From NCBI RefSeq assembly GCF_017352135.1, contig NZ_CP071454.1, positions 992,501 to 1,056,500 on the forward strand: a DNA stretch of 64,000 bases, written 5' to 3'. Both the position numbers and the translations under genes were made by a program. The notes under the pieces were generated by a model. It was not told where the DNA came from. It searched no databases and was given only the letters and a program-made list of their open reading frames with translations. Shown here in pieces: positions 26,951 through 35,705 of this stretch; position 1 is the first letter of the stretch; each line of letters opens with the position of its first letter. The DNA comes from Rhizobium lentis. Its GTDB lineage: Bacteria > Pseudomonadota > Alphaproteobacteria > Rhizobiales > Rhizobiaceae.

Positions 26951-28651
26951 TCACATCGCGGCAACGACAAGTACGCCGGCGGCGCCGAGCGTGGCGAGGC
27001 TGACCTTGTCCCGGATCGCGAAGACTACTGGATCGTCGAGCATCTGACCCCGGTGGGCGAGCATCAGGGTGCGGGCGATCCAGCAGGCAAGGATCGGTCC
27101 TGCCAGCCATAACATTGCTGGCCGGGCGTAGATGTCTTGGGCACTGTCGCTTGCGGCATAGAGGGCAAATAACGTGAGCGCGTTCATTCCCGCTCCAGCT
27201 GCCAGGGCACCCACCATACCGATATCCGCCTTCCTGTAGTCCCGGCTCTTGGAGTCCGGCAGGTGCGCGGCGCGGCGCGAGATGAGCTCGGTGTATCGCT
27301 TCACCAAAGCGAGCGAGAGGAACCAGCTCATCATGAAGGCAAGCAGCCAGGGAGATGGCCACACCGAGACGGCGGCAGCGCCGCCGATCACCCGTGTGGT
27401 GTAAAGAGAGGCGAGAGCCACCACGTCCAGGATCATCTTCCGCTTGAGGAAGAAAGAGTAGGCGGTGGTCAAGGCGAAATATCCCGCGAGTACGAGCACG
27501 AAGACTGGTGACACCATGGCCGCGATCGTAAGCGACATCAAAAGCAGGATCGGGATTGCCAAAAGGGCGTGCGACAGCGGGATTTCGCCACAGGCAAGGG
27601 GTCGGCGGCATTTGGTTTTATGACGCCGGTCGTCCTGCAGGTCGACCAGGTCGTTCAGGAGATAAACGCCCGAGGCACAAAGTGAAAAAGCCACGAAAGC
27701 CAGGGCGGCATTCGCAAGGCTATGTAGGGTAAGGAGCTGATTTGTCAGTAGCGGAATAAAGACCAACCCGTTCTTGACGTATTGATGCACCCGCAACGAA
27801 CGCGCCCAAATCCGCCATGTCGGTTTGTCGTGGCTAAGATGCTCGACGTTGTCGCACTGGCGCGAAAGCTCTCGCGCAACGGCCGCCGATGTCCTTATGG
27901 CATAAGCCTTTGCGGCATGGCGCCAGACTGACAAGTCGGCCGGATCATTCCCGATATAGTCGAAGCCACCCTCCCCGAAGGCGGCGACGAGCTTGGCCGC
28001 CTTCGCCTCGGCGACACAGTTGATCGTTTCGTTCGTTGCAAACCAGCCAGTGAAGAGGCCGAGGTGGTCGGCAACCGCGCAAACCAGCCGCTCGTGGGTT
28101 GCAGAAGCGAGATAAACTGAACGCCCCTCCTCCCGTGCGCCCTTGATGACCTTCAGCACTTCCGCGTCATAAGGAAGGATAGACGGATCGAAATCCGCTG
28201 GTTGCGAAAGGCGGTGCTTCAGATACGCCTTTCCAACGGACAGCGACCTGATGAAATCGACGATCGAATGGGGCCGACGGCTGAGCTCCGAGAAGGCCGT
28301 CTCGATCAGGAGGTCCGATCGCACCAGGGTGCCGTCGAGATCAACCACTAACGGGCGGGGCGACAGCGGTTTTTGCAGGTCCGGTGGACTATCCACCGGC
28401 AATGCCGCGGGCTCAGGTTGAGGCCACTCGTCCTCCTCGGCTCTCGGCAGAAAATCTCTTCGTAGCTGGAATTCATGATGCAGCTCGTTCAAAGGATCTC
28501 CCTTATGCTCTGAAACCGTGAGAGCCCGCCCAACCACGGCTAAGCCGTTTGGTTCCATCATCAAAATGGGTGAGTTGCTGGCGCCTGGGAGAGGCTTATC
28601 ATTGGTTGAGTTTTTCGCCGTCGATGCAAGACGCTCCCGGAATAATTGCAC
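26951..28651 (-). CDS. HAD phosphatase-UbiA prenyltransferase fusion (polyprenylphosphoryl-phosphoribose synthase type)
   Basis: The protein has two domains. Residues about 100-255 form a HAD hydrolase (nucleophile motif VVDLDGTLV at 102-110; SATHE at 183-187; GNDPADLSVW at 234-243). Residues about 275-566 form a UbiA-type membrane domain with NDLVDLQDD at 333-341 and HQYVKNGLVF, like Rv3806c and NoeC. UbiA enzymes of this branch join PRPP to polyprenyl phosphate, and the HAD part could then remove the 5-phosphate. The longest frame starts at a GTG (28651) with its ribosome site too close; ATG at 28561 or 28558 is possible, with a disordered leader either way. It heads the six-gene operon. 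Confidence 0.85.
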   Translation of the reverse strand: MQLFRERLASTAKNSTNDKPLPGASNSPILMMEPNGLAVVGRALTVSEHKGDPLNELHHEFQLRRDFLPRAEEDEWPQPEPAALPVDSPPDLQKPLSPRPLVVDLDGTLVRSDLLIETAFSELSRRPHSIVDFIRSLSVGKAYLKHRLSQPADFDPSILPYDAEVLKVIKGAREEGRSVYLASATHERLVCAVADHLGLFTGWFATNETINCVAEAKAAKLVAAFGEGGFDYIGNDPADLSVWRHAAKAYAIRTSAAVARELSRQCDNVEHLSHDKPTWRIWARSLRVHQYVKNGLVFIPLLTNQLLTLHSLANAALAFVAFSLCASGVYLLNDLVDLQDDRRHKTKCRRPLACGEIPLSHALLAIPILLLMSLTIAAMVSPVFVLVLAGYFALTTAYSFFLKRKMILDVVALASLYTTRVIGGAAAVSVWPSPWLLAFMMSWFLSLALVKRYTELISRRAAHLPDSKSRDYRKADIGMVGALAAGAGMNALTLFALYAASDSAQDIYARPAMLWLAGPILACWIARTLMLAHRGQMLDDPVVFAIRDKVSLATLGAAGVLVVAAM

Positions 28652-28787
28652 CCTCAGCTAAGTAGGGCATAGCCTGTCGTGTTCGCGTCCGACAAGTTTT
28701 CGAGCTTTGCGCAAAATCGGATGACGTGTCGAAAGCGGGAACAAACCGGAGGTGCGCCGGTTCGAGGACAGTATAGATTGCTGTGGA

Positions 28788-28991
28788 ATGAGTGTTATGA
28801 TGAATCTTGCTCTGCTTTTCGGTGCGTTGACATTGACATGTTGGATGCTGGGAGGAGCTGTTGCAGTGCTGGGCACGGCCGAGCACTCTCGTCACCACCG
28901 GCAACAGATGCGCGGATTCGTATCGCTGGGTTTCAACCTCTTGGGTATGGTATGTGCGGTCGCGATGATGGCGATCGTGATCGCCGCATGA
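28788..28991 (+). CDS. Small two-helix membrane protein of unknown function
   Basis: This 67-residue protein is almost entirely two hydrophobic segments (LALLFGALTLTCWMLGGAVAV and LGFNLLGMVCAVAMMAIVIA) joined by a short polar loop with His and Arg (HSRHHRQQMR). ATG at 28788 or 28797 is possible; neither has a strong ribosome site. It lies divergent from the arabinose operon in a 480-nt gap. The remaining parts of the gap (28652-28787 and 28992-29132) show nothing recognisable apart from room for divergent promoters. Confidence 0.45.
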   Translation: MSVMMNLALLFGALTLTCWMLGGAVAVLGTAEHSRHHRQQMRGFVSLGFNLLGMVCAVAMMAIVIAA

Positions 28992-29132
28992 TTGATGTGG
29001 TGAATGGCCTCCGAACTGATCAGGGAAGGCCCAAGCCGCCACAACGACATCGGCAAGATCGCCTGTCACCGCGCGAACGCCTCGTTTTCGATGACTGCGG
29101 CGCAACGCGCCAGTGGTTATGACAACCAAGAT

Positions 29133-30077
29133 TCACCCCCAGCCGGGAGCCAAATGACGGCTTTCTTCCATTCGCCGAAGACGATTATGAACTGCAATGG
29201 CCGCTATTTCGCCATGGGCCATTGACACGCCGAGCTGGTTGAGACCGGTGACAACGTCCCCGACCGCATATAGTCCCGGGACCCGCGTGGCCTGATGTGC
29301 ATCAACCTTTATCCGCATCTCGTCCTCGAGATCAGCGCCCAGTTGCTCCGCCAACTGTGAGCGCGGGCGAATTCCCAATGCCGAATAGAGGACCACCCCT
29401 TCCAAGGTTGCTGAGGCCTCCATGACAAGGTCAACGGCACCATTTTCGCGACGCGAGCAGTGTATCAACTTCTCGCAGCGTATGGCGACTCCAACATCAA
29501 CAAGCCGGGCCATGGTTGCTTCTGTAACGTTCATCCTTTCGCCCAGCGTCGCAATGGTAATCTTGTTCGTGAACGACCCCAGGAAACGCGCCTCGGAGGC
29601 CGCGTGCTCCGTCGCACCAATGATCACCACCGGTCGACCAGAGATTTCGTAACCATCGCAGATCGGGCAGAAGCGAAGATGTCCCGATCGGGTAAGATCG
29701 TTCGCTTGGTCGATGGGCGGCAGCGTGTCCTCGACGCCGGTCGCGAGGACGACATTTTCAGCCATCATCGAGCGGCCGGCGAATTCGACGATGAAGCCTG
29801 AACTGGCGCTCCGCCGCACCTGCGATACCGCCTCGGCCACGATCTCGATATCGAGGTTCCGCAGTTGCTTTCTCATGCGCCTGAATAGCTCGGCTCCTGC
29901 GATCCCTTCGGGAAAGGCTGGATGATTGCGAGAGAGCGGAATAGGCAGTGCGCGACTGCAACCCGAGTCTAAGACGACAACCCGCCGATTAAGCCTTTTC
30001 AGATACAGAGCGGCCGTCATCCCACCCGGCCCGGCGCCTATAACGAGGGCATCCAACTCTACGAATCCGCTTGTCAT
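29133..30077 (-). CDS. Thioredoxin reductase-like FAD/NAD(P)H oxidoreductase
   Basis: This 314-residue flavoprotein has the N-terminal FAD motif [15 protein letters not shown], a redox CxxC in FCPICDGYE, an NAD(P) motif around [14 protein letters not shown] and the C-terminal FAD site [13 protein letters not shown]. The length and order match TrxB-like proteins. The ATG at 30077 is preferred over an upstream start since the FAD motif follows after about 12 residues. It is monocistronic and divergent from a DASS transporter. The electron acceptor is unknown; it might be a ferredoxin/flavodoxin or peroxiredoxin partner rather than thioredoxin. Confidence 0.85.
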   Translation of the reverse strand: MTSGFVELDALVIGAGPGGMTAALYLKRLNRRVVVLDSGCSRALPIPLSRNHPAFPEGIAGAELFRRMRKQLRNLDIEIVAEAVSQVRRSASSGFIVEFAGRSMMAENVVLATGVEDTLPPIDQANDLTRSGHLRFCPICDGYEISGRPVVIIGATEHAASEARFLGSFTNKITIATLGERMNVTEATMARLVDVGVAIRCEKLIHCSRRENGAVDLVMEASATLEGVVLYSALGIRPRSQLAEQLGADLEDEMRIKVDAHQATRVPGLYAVGDVVTGLNQLGVSMAHGEIAAIAVHNRLRRMEESRHLAPGWG

Positions 30078-30318
30078 TGATTCGGCATCCTCCAAAGCTC
30101 GGCACCCCAACCACAACATGGCTCCACAGTTCCAGAAGCTTTCTCGCGAGACCTCAAGAGGTGGTGATGGTCGGGTTTCATGCGGCTTTTCTGTCGGCGC
30201 TGCATCTCGGGGGGCGACTCAACTGTGCTGCCAAGGAACTTGCGCTACGTTACGGCGTTTTTGAACATCTTCCTCCGCTTGGTTGTCGGCGACATCCCAG
30301 CCTCTTTCCCAGGTCCGC

Positions 30319-32091
30319 ATGACGACACAGCAGATAATCGCATTTTCGGTCATCGCGCTCATGATGGCGGTCTTTATATGGGATCGCTTCCGCTATGATG
30401 TTGTCGCGTGTTGCGCGCTGGTGTTGGCGGTCGCGACTGGGATCGTGCCACCGGAAAAAGCGTTTTCCGGATTTTCGGACGACATTGTCGTCATCGTTGG
30501 CAGCGCGCTGATCGTCAGCGCGGGCGTGGCTCGGTCGGGCATAGTCGATTCGGCCATCAAGAGATTCTTCCCGAACCTGAACACGCTTTACGCGCAGCTC
30601 GCGCTCTTGATGATAGCAGTGGCGATCCTTTCTGCTTTCATCAAAAATATCGGCGCGCTCGCGATCATGATGCCTGTCGCCTTTCAGTTCGCAAAAAAAT
30701 CCGGTGCCTCTCCATCGAAATACCTGATGCCGATGTCGTTTGCTGCTTTGCTTGGCGGACTTATGACGCAGATCGGCACGTCGCCCAATATCGTCGTGTC
30801 GCGGCTGCGGGAGGAGATGACGGGAGCCTCCTTCACCATGTTCGACTTCACACCTGTAGGCGGTATTCTAACGGTTGTCGGCATCGCCTTTCTTTTGTTT
30901 TTCCATTGGTTGGTGCCAAGCCGCACCAAGCAGAACAGCTCGATCGAAGATGCAATAGAGATCAAGAACTACACGAGCGAAGTCGCAATCACGCACCAGT
31001 CGACGCTGCTGGAGCAGGCACTGAGTGACCTCCTGAAGCTCGGCGATGGTGAGGTCATAGCCACGGCCGTGCTGCGCGGCGGCACCCGGATGGCTGCATT
31101 CCCCGATCTCACACTCCGCAATGACGATATCGTCATGCTGGAAGGTCCCTCGGCAGCGATAGACCGCATCGTCTCCCAAGGGAAACTGAAGCTCTCCGGC
31201 AAGCCTCTTCCGCAAGATGGCCAGCGGGAAGCGGACATCATTTCGCTCGAGGCAATCGTCAGTCAGGAATCGTCACTCGCTGGCCTTTCGGCAAAAGAAC
31301 TGGCGCTTTCCTATACGCGCGGGGTCAACCTTCTGGCGATCAGCCGGCGCGGTGAACGCCTCAAGGAACGGCTGGGAAGCTTGACCCTGAGCACGGGCGA
31401 TGTGCTCCTCTTGCAAGGCAGCCGGGCAAGCCTGACTGCTCTTCTGCAGGATTTCGGCCTTCTGCCACTCGCCCAGCGAGAAGTGCTGCTCGGCACCCGC
31501 CGCCGCGCCTTCGTTCCGCTTCTCATCCTGGCGCTCGCCATGGCGGCAACTGCCGTCGGCCTCGCGCCGGTGTCGGTGGCTTTCTTCACAGCCGCCCTCG
31601 GCATGGTTGTTTTCCGGGCTATCCCACTCGCCGATATCTATAAATCGGTCGATGGCCCGATCCTGATGATGCTCGCAGCCCTCATTCCTGTCTCGGATTC
31701 GTTGCGCACCTCCGGCGGCAGCGATTTGATCGCCGGCTGGTTGGGTGAGGTGGCGATGAATCTGCCGGCATGGGGTGCGCTTGGCCTGATTTTGCTAACG
31801 GCCATGGCCGTCACACCCTTCCTCAACAACGCCGCCACGGTTCTCGTGATGGCGCCGATCGCCGCCAGCTTTGCAACGAATCTAGGCTTCAGACCGGAAG
31901 CCTTCCTGATGGCGGTAGCGGTTGGCGCGGGTTGCGACTTCCTCACGCCTGTCGGCCATCAATGCAACACGCTCGTCTTCGGTCCTGGCGGTTACAAGTT
32001 TTCCGACTATCCGCGTCTCGGCCTGCCGCTGTCGGCGTTGATCATTCTCGTTAGCGTGCCGGCGCTGCTGTTTGTCTGGCCGGTCAACTAG
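30319..32091 (+). CDS. DASS/SLC13-family transporter with RCK_C domains (second copy)
   Basis: The 590-residue protein has the same plan as the transporter at 2492-4234: N-terminal membrane half with FIKNIGALAIMMPVAF, two RCK_C domains (about residues 215-375) and C-terminal half with FLNNAATVLVMAP and FLTPVGHQCNTLVFGPGGY. The ATG at 30319 follows a weak AGG ribosome site and starts directly into a membrane helix. The ligand could be sulfate, a dicarboxylate or another oxyanion. The two copies differ enough to be old paralogues, not a recent duplication. Confidence 0.85.
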   Translation: MTTQQIIAFSVIALMMAVFIWDRFRYDVVACCALVLAVATGIVPPEKAFSGFSDDIVVIVGSALIVSAGVARSGIVDSAIKRFFPNLNTLYAQLALLMIAVAILSAFIKNIGALAIMMPVAFQFAKKSGASPSKYLMPMSFAALLGGLMTQIGTSPNIVVSRLREEMTGASFTMFDFTPVGGILTVVGIAFLLFFHWLVPSRTKQNSSIEDAIEIKNYTSEVAITHQSTLLEQALSDLLKLGDGEVIATAVLRGGTRMAAFPDLTLRNDDIVMLEGPSAAIDRIVSQGKLKLSGKPLPQDGQREADIISLEAIVSQESSLAGLSAKELALSYTRGVNLLAISRRGERLKERLGSLTLSTGDVLLLQGSRASLTALLQDFGLLPLAQREVLLGTRRRAFVPLLILALAMAATAVGLAPVSVAFFTAALGMVVFRAIPLADIYKSVDGPILMMLAALIPVSDSLRTSGGSDLIAGWLGEVAMNLPAWGALGLILLTAMAVTPFLNNAATVLVMAPIAASFATNLGFRPEAFLMAVAVGAGCDFLTPVGHQCNTLVFGPGGYKFSDYPRLGLPLSALIILVSVPALLFVWPVN

Positions 32092-32236
32092 CGGCAGTTG
32101 ATTCACCCTGCATCCCACTTCTCTGCTGAAGCGAAAAGCCACGAGCTTCCGCCAATCGGGACGAGCATGCGAACGACGTCTCACTTCCGATAAGTCGTGC
32201 CAATCGAACGTGATTGCCACAGCCGCAAATCAGCGA

Positions 32237-33427
32237 TTACGCGGCATTGAATGCCGGTTCAAGCTTCAACTCCCGCTCCACCAGCGCCGCCCAGTAAGCT
32301 GTCCCATATCCAAGCGCCCCGTCGTTGAAATCATAAGCCGTGTTGTGATGCAGCGCTCCATCCACCGCCGGCCCGTTCCCCAACCAGGCATAACAACCAG
32401 GCGCATTCTCCGCGAAGAAGGCGAAGTCGTCCCCGGCAGTCGAGGGTGGAAAGATTGTCCGCACCTTCTCGCCAAATGTCGAGCCGGCGGCGGCAAGTGC
32501 CCGGGCGGTTGCATCCGCATCATTGACGACAGGGGGAATGCGCCGCTCGAAACGATAATCGGCTGATATGCCGTACATGGCAGCCGTTCCGCTCGCCAAT
32601 CGGCCGATCTCAGTTTCCAGCTGATCACGCACCTCGGGCGTATAGGCGCGCGCCGTACCCCCGATCTCGACGATATCAGGAATAACGTTCAGTGCCTTGC
32701 TGTCACCCGCCTGCAGGAAACAGGCGCTGACGACGGCCGGTTGCAGCGGATCGACCACCCGTCCGGCGATTGTTTGCAGTGATGATAGGAAGGTACCGGC
32801 TGCCGTGATCGGATCGCGGCCGAGATGCGGCTTGGCGCCATGCGTGCCGACCCCACGAAATGTGACGTGCCAGCTGTCGGAGGAAGCTAGCTGCGGCCCC
32901 TGGACGATGGCGATCTCGTCAATCGACAGCCCCGGCATATTGTGCAGGCCATAAACGGCATCGCAGGGGAAAAGCCGGAAAAGCCCCTCTTCCACCATGC
33001 GTTTTGCACCGCCGCGGCCTTCTTCTGCCGGCTGAAAGATGAAATGCACCGTGCCGGAAAAAACCCGCGTCGCCGCCAGATACCGCGCGGCGCCGATCAA
33101 CATTGCCGTATGGCCGTCATGGCCGCAGGCATGCATCTTTCCCGGAGATTTCGATTTATAGGGCCGCTCCGCCATTTCCGGCATGGCGAGGGCATCCATG
33201 TCGGCCCTCAGCCCGATCCTGCGCGTGCCATTGCCGACTTGCAGCGTTCCGACAACGCCGGTGCCGGCAAGCCCGCGATGCACTGTGATGCCGGCCTCCT
33301 CGAGAATTTCGGCGACGATCCCGGCAGTGCGTTTCTCCTCGAAGCCAAGTTCGGGATGGGCGTGCAGATCGCGGCGCAAGGCGGTGAGGAACGGCAGATC
33401 GTCCTTGATCCCGACGGGGATGCTCAT
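32237..33427 (-). CDS. M20-family amidohydrolase (hippurate hydrolase / IAA-amino acid hydrolase type)
   Basis: This 396-residue metal-dependent amidohydrolase has RRDLHAHPELGFEE near the N terminus and HACGHDGHTAMLIGAARYL (the Cys/His metal site) near residue 100. It matches HipO/ILR1-type peptidase M20D enzymes, which cleave N-acyl amino acids or related amides. It is the last gene of a leftward block behind the TctCBA transporter. The block probably imports and hydrolyses one compound, for example an N-acylated amino acid or carboxylate amide. The substrate is not shown. Confidence 0.9.
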   Translation of the reverse strand: MSIPVGIKDDLPFLTALRRDLHAHPELGFEEKRTAGIVAEILEEAGITVHRGLAGTGVVGTLQVGNGTRRIGLRADMDALAMPEMAERPYKSKSPGKMHACGHDGHTAMLIGAARYLAATRVFSGTVHFIFQPAEEGRGGAKRMVEEGLFRLFPCDAVYGLHNMPGLSIDEIAIVQGPQLASSDSWHVTFRGVGTHGAKPHLGRDPITAAGTFLSSLQTIAGRVVDPLQPAVVSACFLQAGDSKALNVIPDIVEIGGTARAYTPEVRDQLETEIGRLASGTAAMYGISADYRFERRIPPVVNDADATARALAAAGSTFGEKVRTIFPPSTAGDDFAFFAENAPGCYAWLGNGPAVDGALHHNTAYDFNDGALGYGTAYWAALVERELKLEPAFNAA

Positions 33428-33452
33428 GGGCCTGGATATCCCTTAAATGCAA

Positions 33453-33479
33453 GACGGGCGCCCGAACGGCGCCCGCGTC
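33453..33479 (-). terminator. GC-rich hairpin between tctA and the amidohydrolase gene
   Basis: GGGCGCC (33456-33462) and GGCGCCC (33468-33474) form a perfect stem around a 5-nt loop, extended by outer ACG/CGT-like pairs. No clear T-run follows on the minus strand, so it may slow or partially stop transcription rather than end it. Confidence 0.4.
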
Positions 33480-33520
33480 AGATCATCCCTTGTTCATCAA
33501 ACAGGCAGCAAGTTCAACCC

Positions 33521-35029
33521 TCAAGCCTCTTCGACGAAGACCTCCTCGCGCTTCTTCTTGACGCTCGGCAGGAAGACGACGATGAGCACGGCGACCGCGA
33601 TCGCCAGAAGGGTGGCGCTGATCGGCCGGGTGACAAAGGTCATCGGATCGCCACGAGACAGGATCATGGCGCGCCTGAGATTTTCCTCGAGCAGCGGCCC
33701 GAGCACGAAGCCGAGCAGGAGCGGCGCCGGCTCGCAGCGGAGTTTCGCCAGGACGTAGCCGATCAGGCCGAAGAAGGCGACGGCATAGAGGTCGTAGACG
33801 TTCGTGTTGACGCTGTAGACCCCGATCGAGCAGAAGGCCATGATGACCGGGAAGAGCACGTAATAGGGCACGGTCAAAAGCTTCACCCAGAGCCCGATCA
33901 GCGGCAGGTTGAGGATGACGAGCATCAGATTGCCGATCCACATCGAGGCGATGATGCCCCAGAACAGCGCCGGCTGCTCGGTGGCGACATTCGGTCCGGG
34001 TACGATGCCCTGGATGATCATCGCGCCGATCATCAGCGCCATGACGGGATTGGCCGGAATGCCGAGCGTCAGGAGCGGAATGAACGAGGTCTGCGCGCCG
34101 GCATTGTTGGCCGATTCCGGTCCGGCGACGCCGGCAACCGCGCCCTTGCCGAATTCCTCCGGCGTCTTCGATATGCGCTTCTCGACCGTATAGGAGGCGA
34201 AGGAGGCAAGGATCGCACCGCCGCCCGGCAGGATGCCGAGCGCCGAGCCGATCGCCGTGCCACGGATTACAGGCGCGATCATCTCCTTGAATTCCTGACG
34301 CGAGGGCAAGAGGCCGGAAACCTTGGCCATCAGCACCGTGCGTGTCGACTCCCCCTCGAGGTTGCGAAGGATTTCCGCCACCCCGAAGACGCCGACGGCG
34401 AGCGCCACGAAGTTCAACCCGTCCGCATATTCACGGATGCCGAGCGTGAAACGCGGCGTACCGGTATAAATATCGGTGCCGACGAGGCCGAGCAGCAACC
34501 CGAGCGCCACCATCGCCAGGGCCTTGACGACCGAGCCATGAGCGAGTGCGATCGACGAGACGAGGCCGACGATCATCAGAGAGAAATATTCCGCCGCACC
34601 GAACTGGAGGGCGATAGCGGTCAGCGGCGGTGCGAAGATCGCGACGAGAAAGGTCGAAACCGAGCCGGCAAAGAACGAACCAAGGGCGGCGATGGCAAGT
34701 GCTGCGCCGGCCCGGCCTTTGCGGGCCATCTGGTAGCCGTCGATCGCGGTTACGGCGGACGAGGATTCGCCCGGCATGTTGATCAGGATGGCAGTGGTCG
34801 AGCCGCCGTACTGCGCGCCGTAATAGATGCCAGCGAGCATGATGAGCGAGGAGACAGGCTCCAGCTGGAAGGTGATCGGCAGCAGCATGGCGATGGTCGC
34901 CGTAGCACCGATACCGGGCAACACGCCGATCAGCGTGCCGAGCAGGACGCCAATCAGACAGAAGAACAGGTTTTCCAGAGTGCCTGCCGTTGCAAAGCCG
35001 AGCGCGAGATTGCTGAAAAGATCCATCAT
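33521..35029 (-). CDS. tctA: Tripartite tricarboxylate transporter large membrane subunit TctA
   Basis: This 502-residue integral membrane protein with about 10-12 helices is the main channel of the TTT (TctABC) secondary transporter. It carries typical TctA motifs (LIGVLPGIGATATIAMLLP; IYYGAQYGGSTTAILINMPGE; GILPGGGAILASF). TAGGAGG precedes the ATG by 5 nt, just after the tctB stop. It uses periplasmic TctC for substrate capture. Confidence 0.94.
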   Translation of the reverse strand: MMDLFSNLALGFATAGTLENLFFCLIGVLLGTLIGVLPGIGATATIAMLLPITFQLEPVSSLIMLAGIYYGAQYGGSTTAILINMPGESSSAVTAIDGYQMARKGRAGAALAIAALGSFFAGSVSTFLVAIFAPPLTAIALQFGAAEYFSLMIVGLVSSIALAHGSVVKALAMVALGLLLGLVGTDIYTGTPRFTLGIREYADGLNFVALAVGVFGVAEILRNLEGESTRTVLMAKVSGLLPSRQEFKEMIAPVIRGTAIGSALGILPGGGAILASFASYTVEKRISKTPEEFGKGAVAGVAGPESANNAGAQTSFIPLLTLGIPANPVMALMIGAMIIQGIVPGPNVATEQPALFWGIIASMWIGNLMLVILNLPLIGLWVKLLTVPYYVLFPVIMAFCSIGVYSVNTNVYDLYAVAFFGLIGYVLAKLRCEPAPLLLGFVLGPLLEENLRRAMILSRGDPMTFVTRPISATLLAIAVAVLIVVFLPSVKKKREEVFVEEA

Positions 35030-35035
35030 CGCCTC

Positions 35036-35497
35036 CTAGAACCGGACCCAGGGGCCGAAGCGCTCGAACGGCAGCCCGAGCCCATAGCTGAAGACCGCGA
35101 CCGAAAAGATCGTCAGCAGCAGCGACAGGATGATCGCATACACCACATTCATCTTTCGCGATGCGAAGCAGGCGATGAAGGCAGTGAAGAACAGCGCCGG
35201 CGCAAATCCGAGCCCGCGCACCGTCAGCCCGAAGAAGACGGGAGCCGGCAGAATGAAGAGCATGCCGCGCCAGGCGAAGGGATCGATCGGTTCCCCCTCG
35301 ACGCGCAGCGCCTGGATGAAGATAATCGCGCCGAGCAGTATCAGCGCGCAGCCGAGGATGAACGGGAAATAACCGGGGCCCATGCGCAATGCCGTGCCGA
35401 GGTCGAGCCCGACCGACTGATAGGCAAAGAAAGCGCCGGTCGCGACGAAAAGCGCACCGCAAATCGCATTGGTGCTATCGAGACTGATGGATTTCAT
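35036..35497 (-). CDS. tctB: Tripartite tricarboxylate transporter small membrane subunit TctB
   Basis: This 153-residue protein has four predicted membrane helices, typical of TctB. The ATG at 35497 is used because CCAGGAGACACC lies before it and the first helix starts soon after. Its stop is 6 nt from the tctA start. A RIME-like repeat lies between it and tctC. Confidence 0.9.
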   Translation of the reverse strand: MKSISLDSTNAICGALFVATGAFFAYQSVGLDLGTALRMGPGYFPFILGCALILLGAIIFIQALRVEGEPIDPFAWRGMLFILPAPVFFGLTVRGLGFAPALFFTAFIACFASRKMNVVYAIILSLLLTIFSVAVFSYGLGLPFERFGPWVRF

Positions 35498-35550
35498 GGT
35501 GTCTCCTGGAGTTGGAGATGGTTCAAAGGACGCCGTCACCGCTGCGATTG

Positions 35551-35685
35551 CCCTCATCCGCTCGTGTCCCCTTCTCCCCGCATCGGGAAGAAGGGGATTG
35601 CCGCGAACCTCTCGCCACCGCCATCGTTGCTTGGGGCAGATCCCCTCTCCCGGCGAGAGGGGCAGGTGTGAGGCTCGTCCGGCCT
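35551..35685. repeat. RIME-like rhizobial palindromic repeat inside the tct operon
   Basis: This unit contains CCCTCATCC, then CCCCTTCTCCCCGCATCGGG with a matching GAAGAAGGGG, and further right the palindrome CCCCTCTCCCGGCGAGAGGGG. This is the pattern of the mobile intergenic mosaic elements of Rhizobiaceae. It occupies most of the gap between tctC and tctB, both read leftward, so it would be transcribed as structured RNA and could uncouple the expression of the two genes. Confidence 0.75.
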
Positions 35686-35705
35686 GTTCCGAGCGTAGGG
35701 AAGGC

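Noticed and set aside
20072..28651. Nodulation island reading of the arabinose-type operon
   Set aside because: No nod box, nodABC, nodulation or symbiosis regulators were seen. The cluster is therefore treated as a general envelope system.
32942..35671. A 909-codon open frame on the + strand
   Set aside because: It is antisense to the amidohydrolase, tctA and tctB genes, has an Arg/Asp/Glu/Gln-rich composition without any domain, and runs through a hairpin. It is a shadow of high-GC coding sequence.
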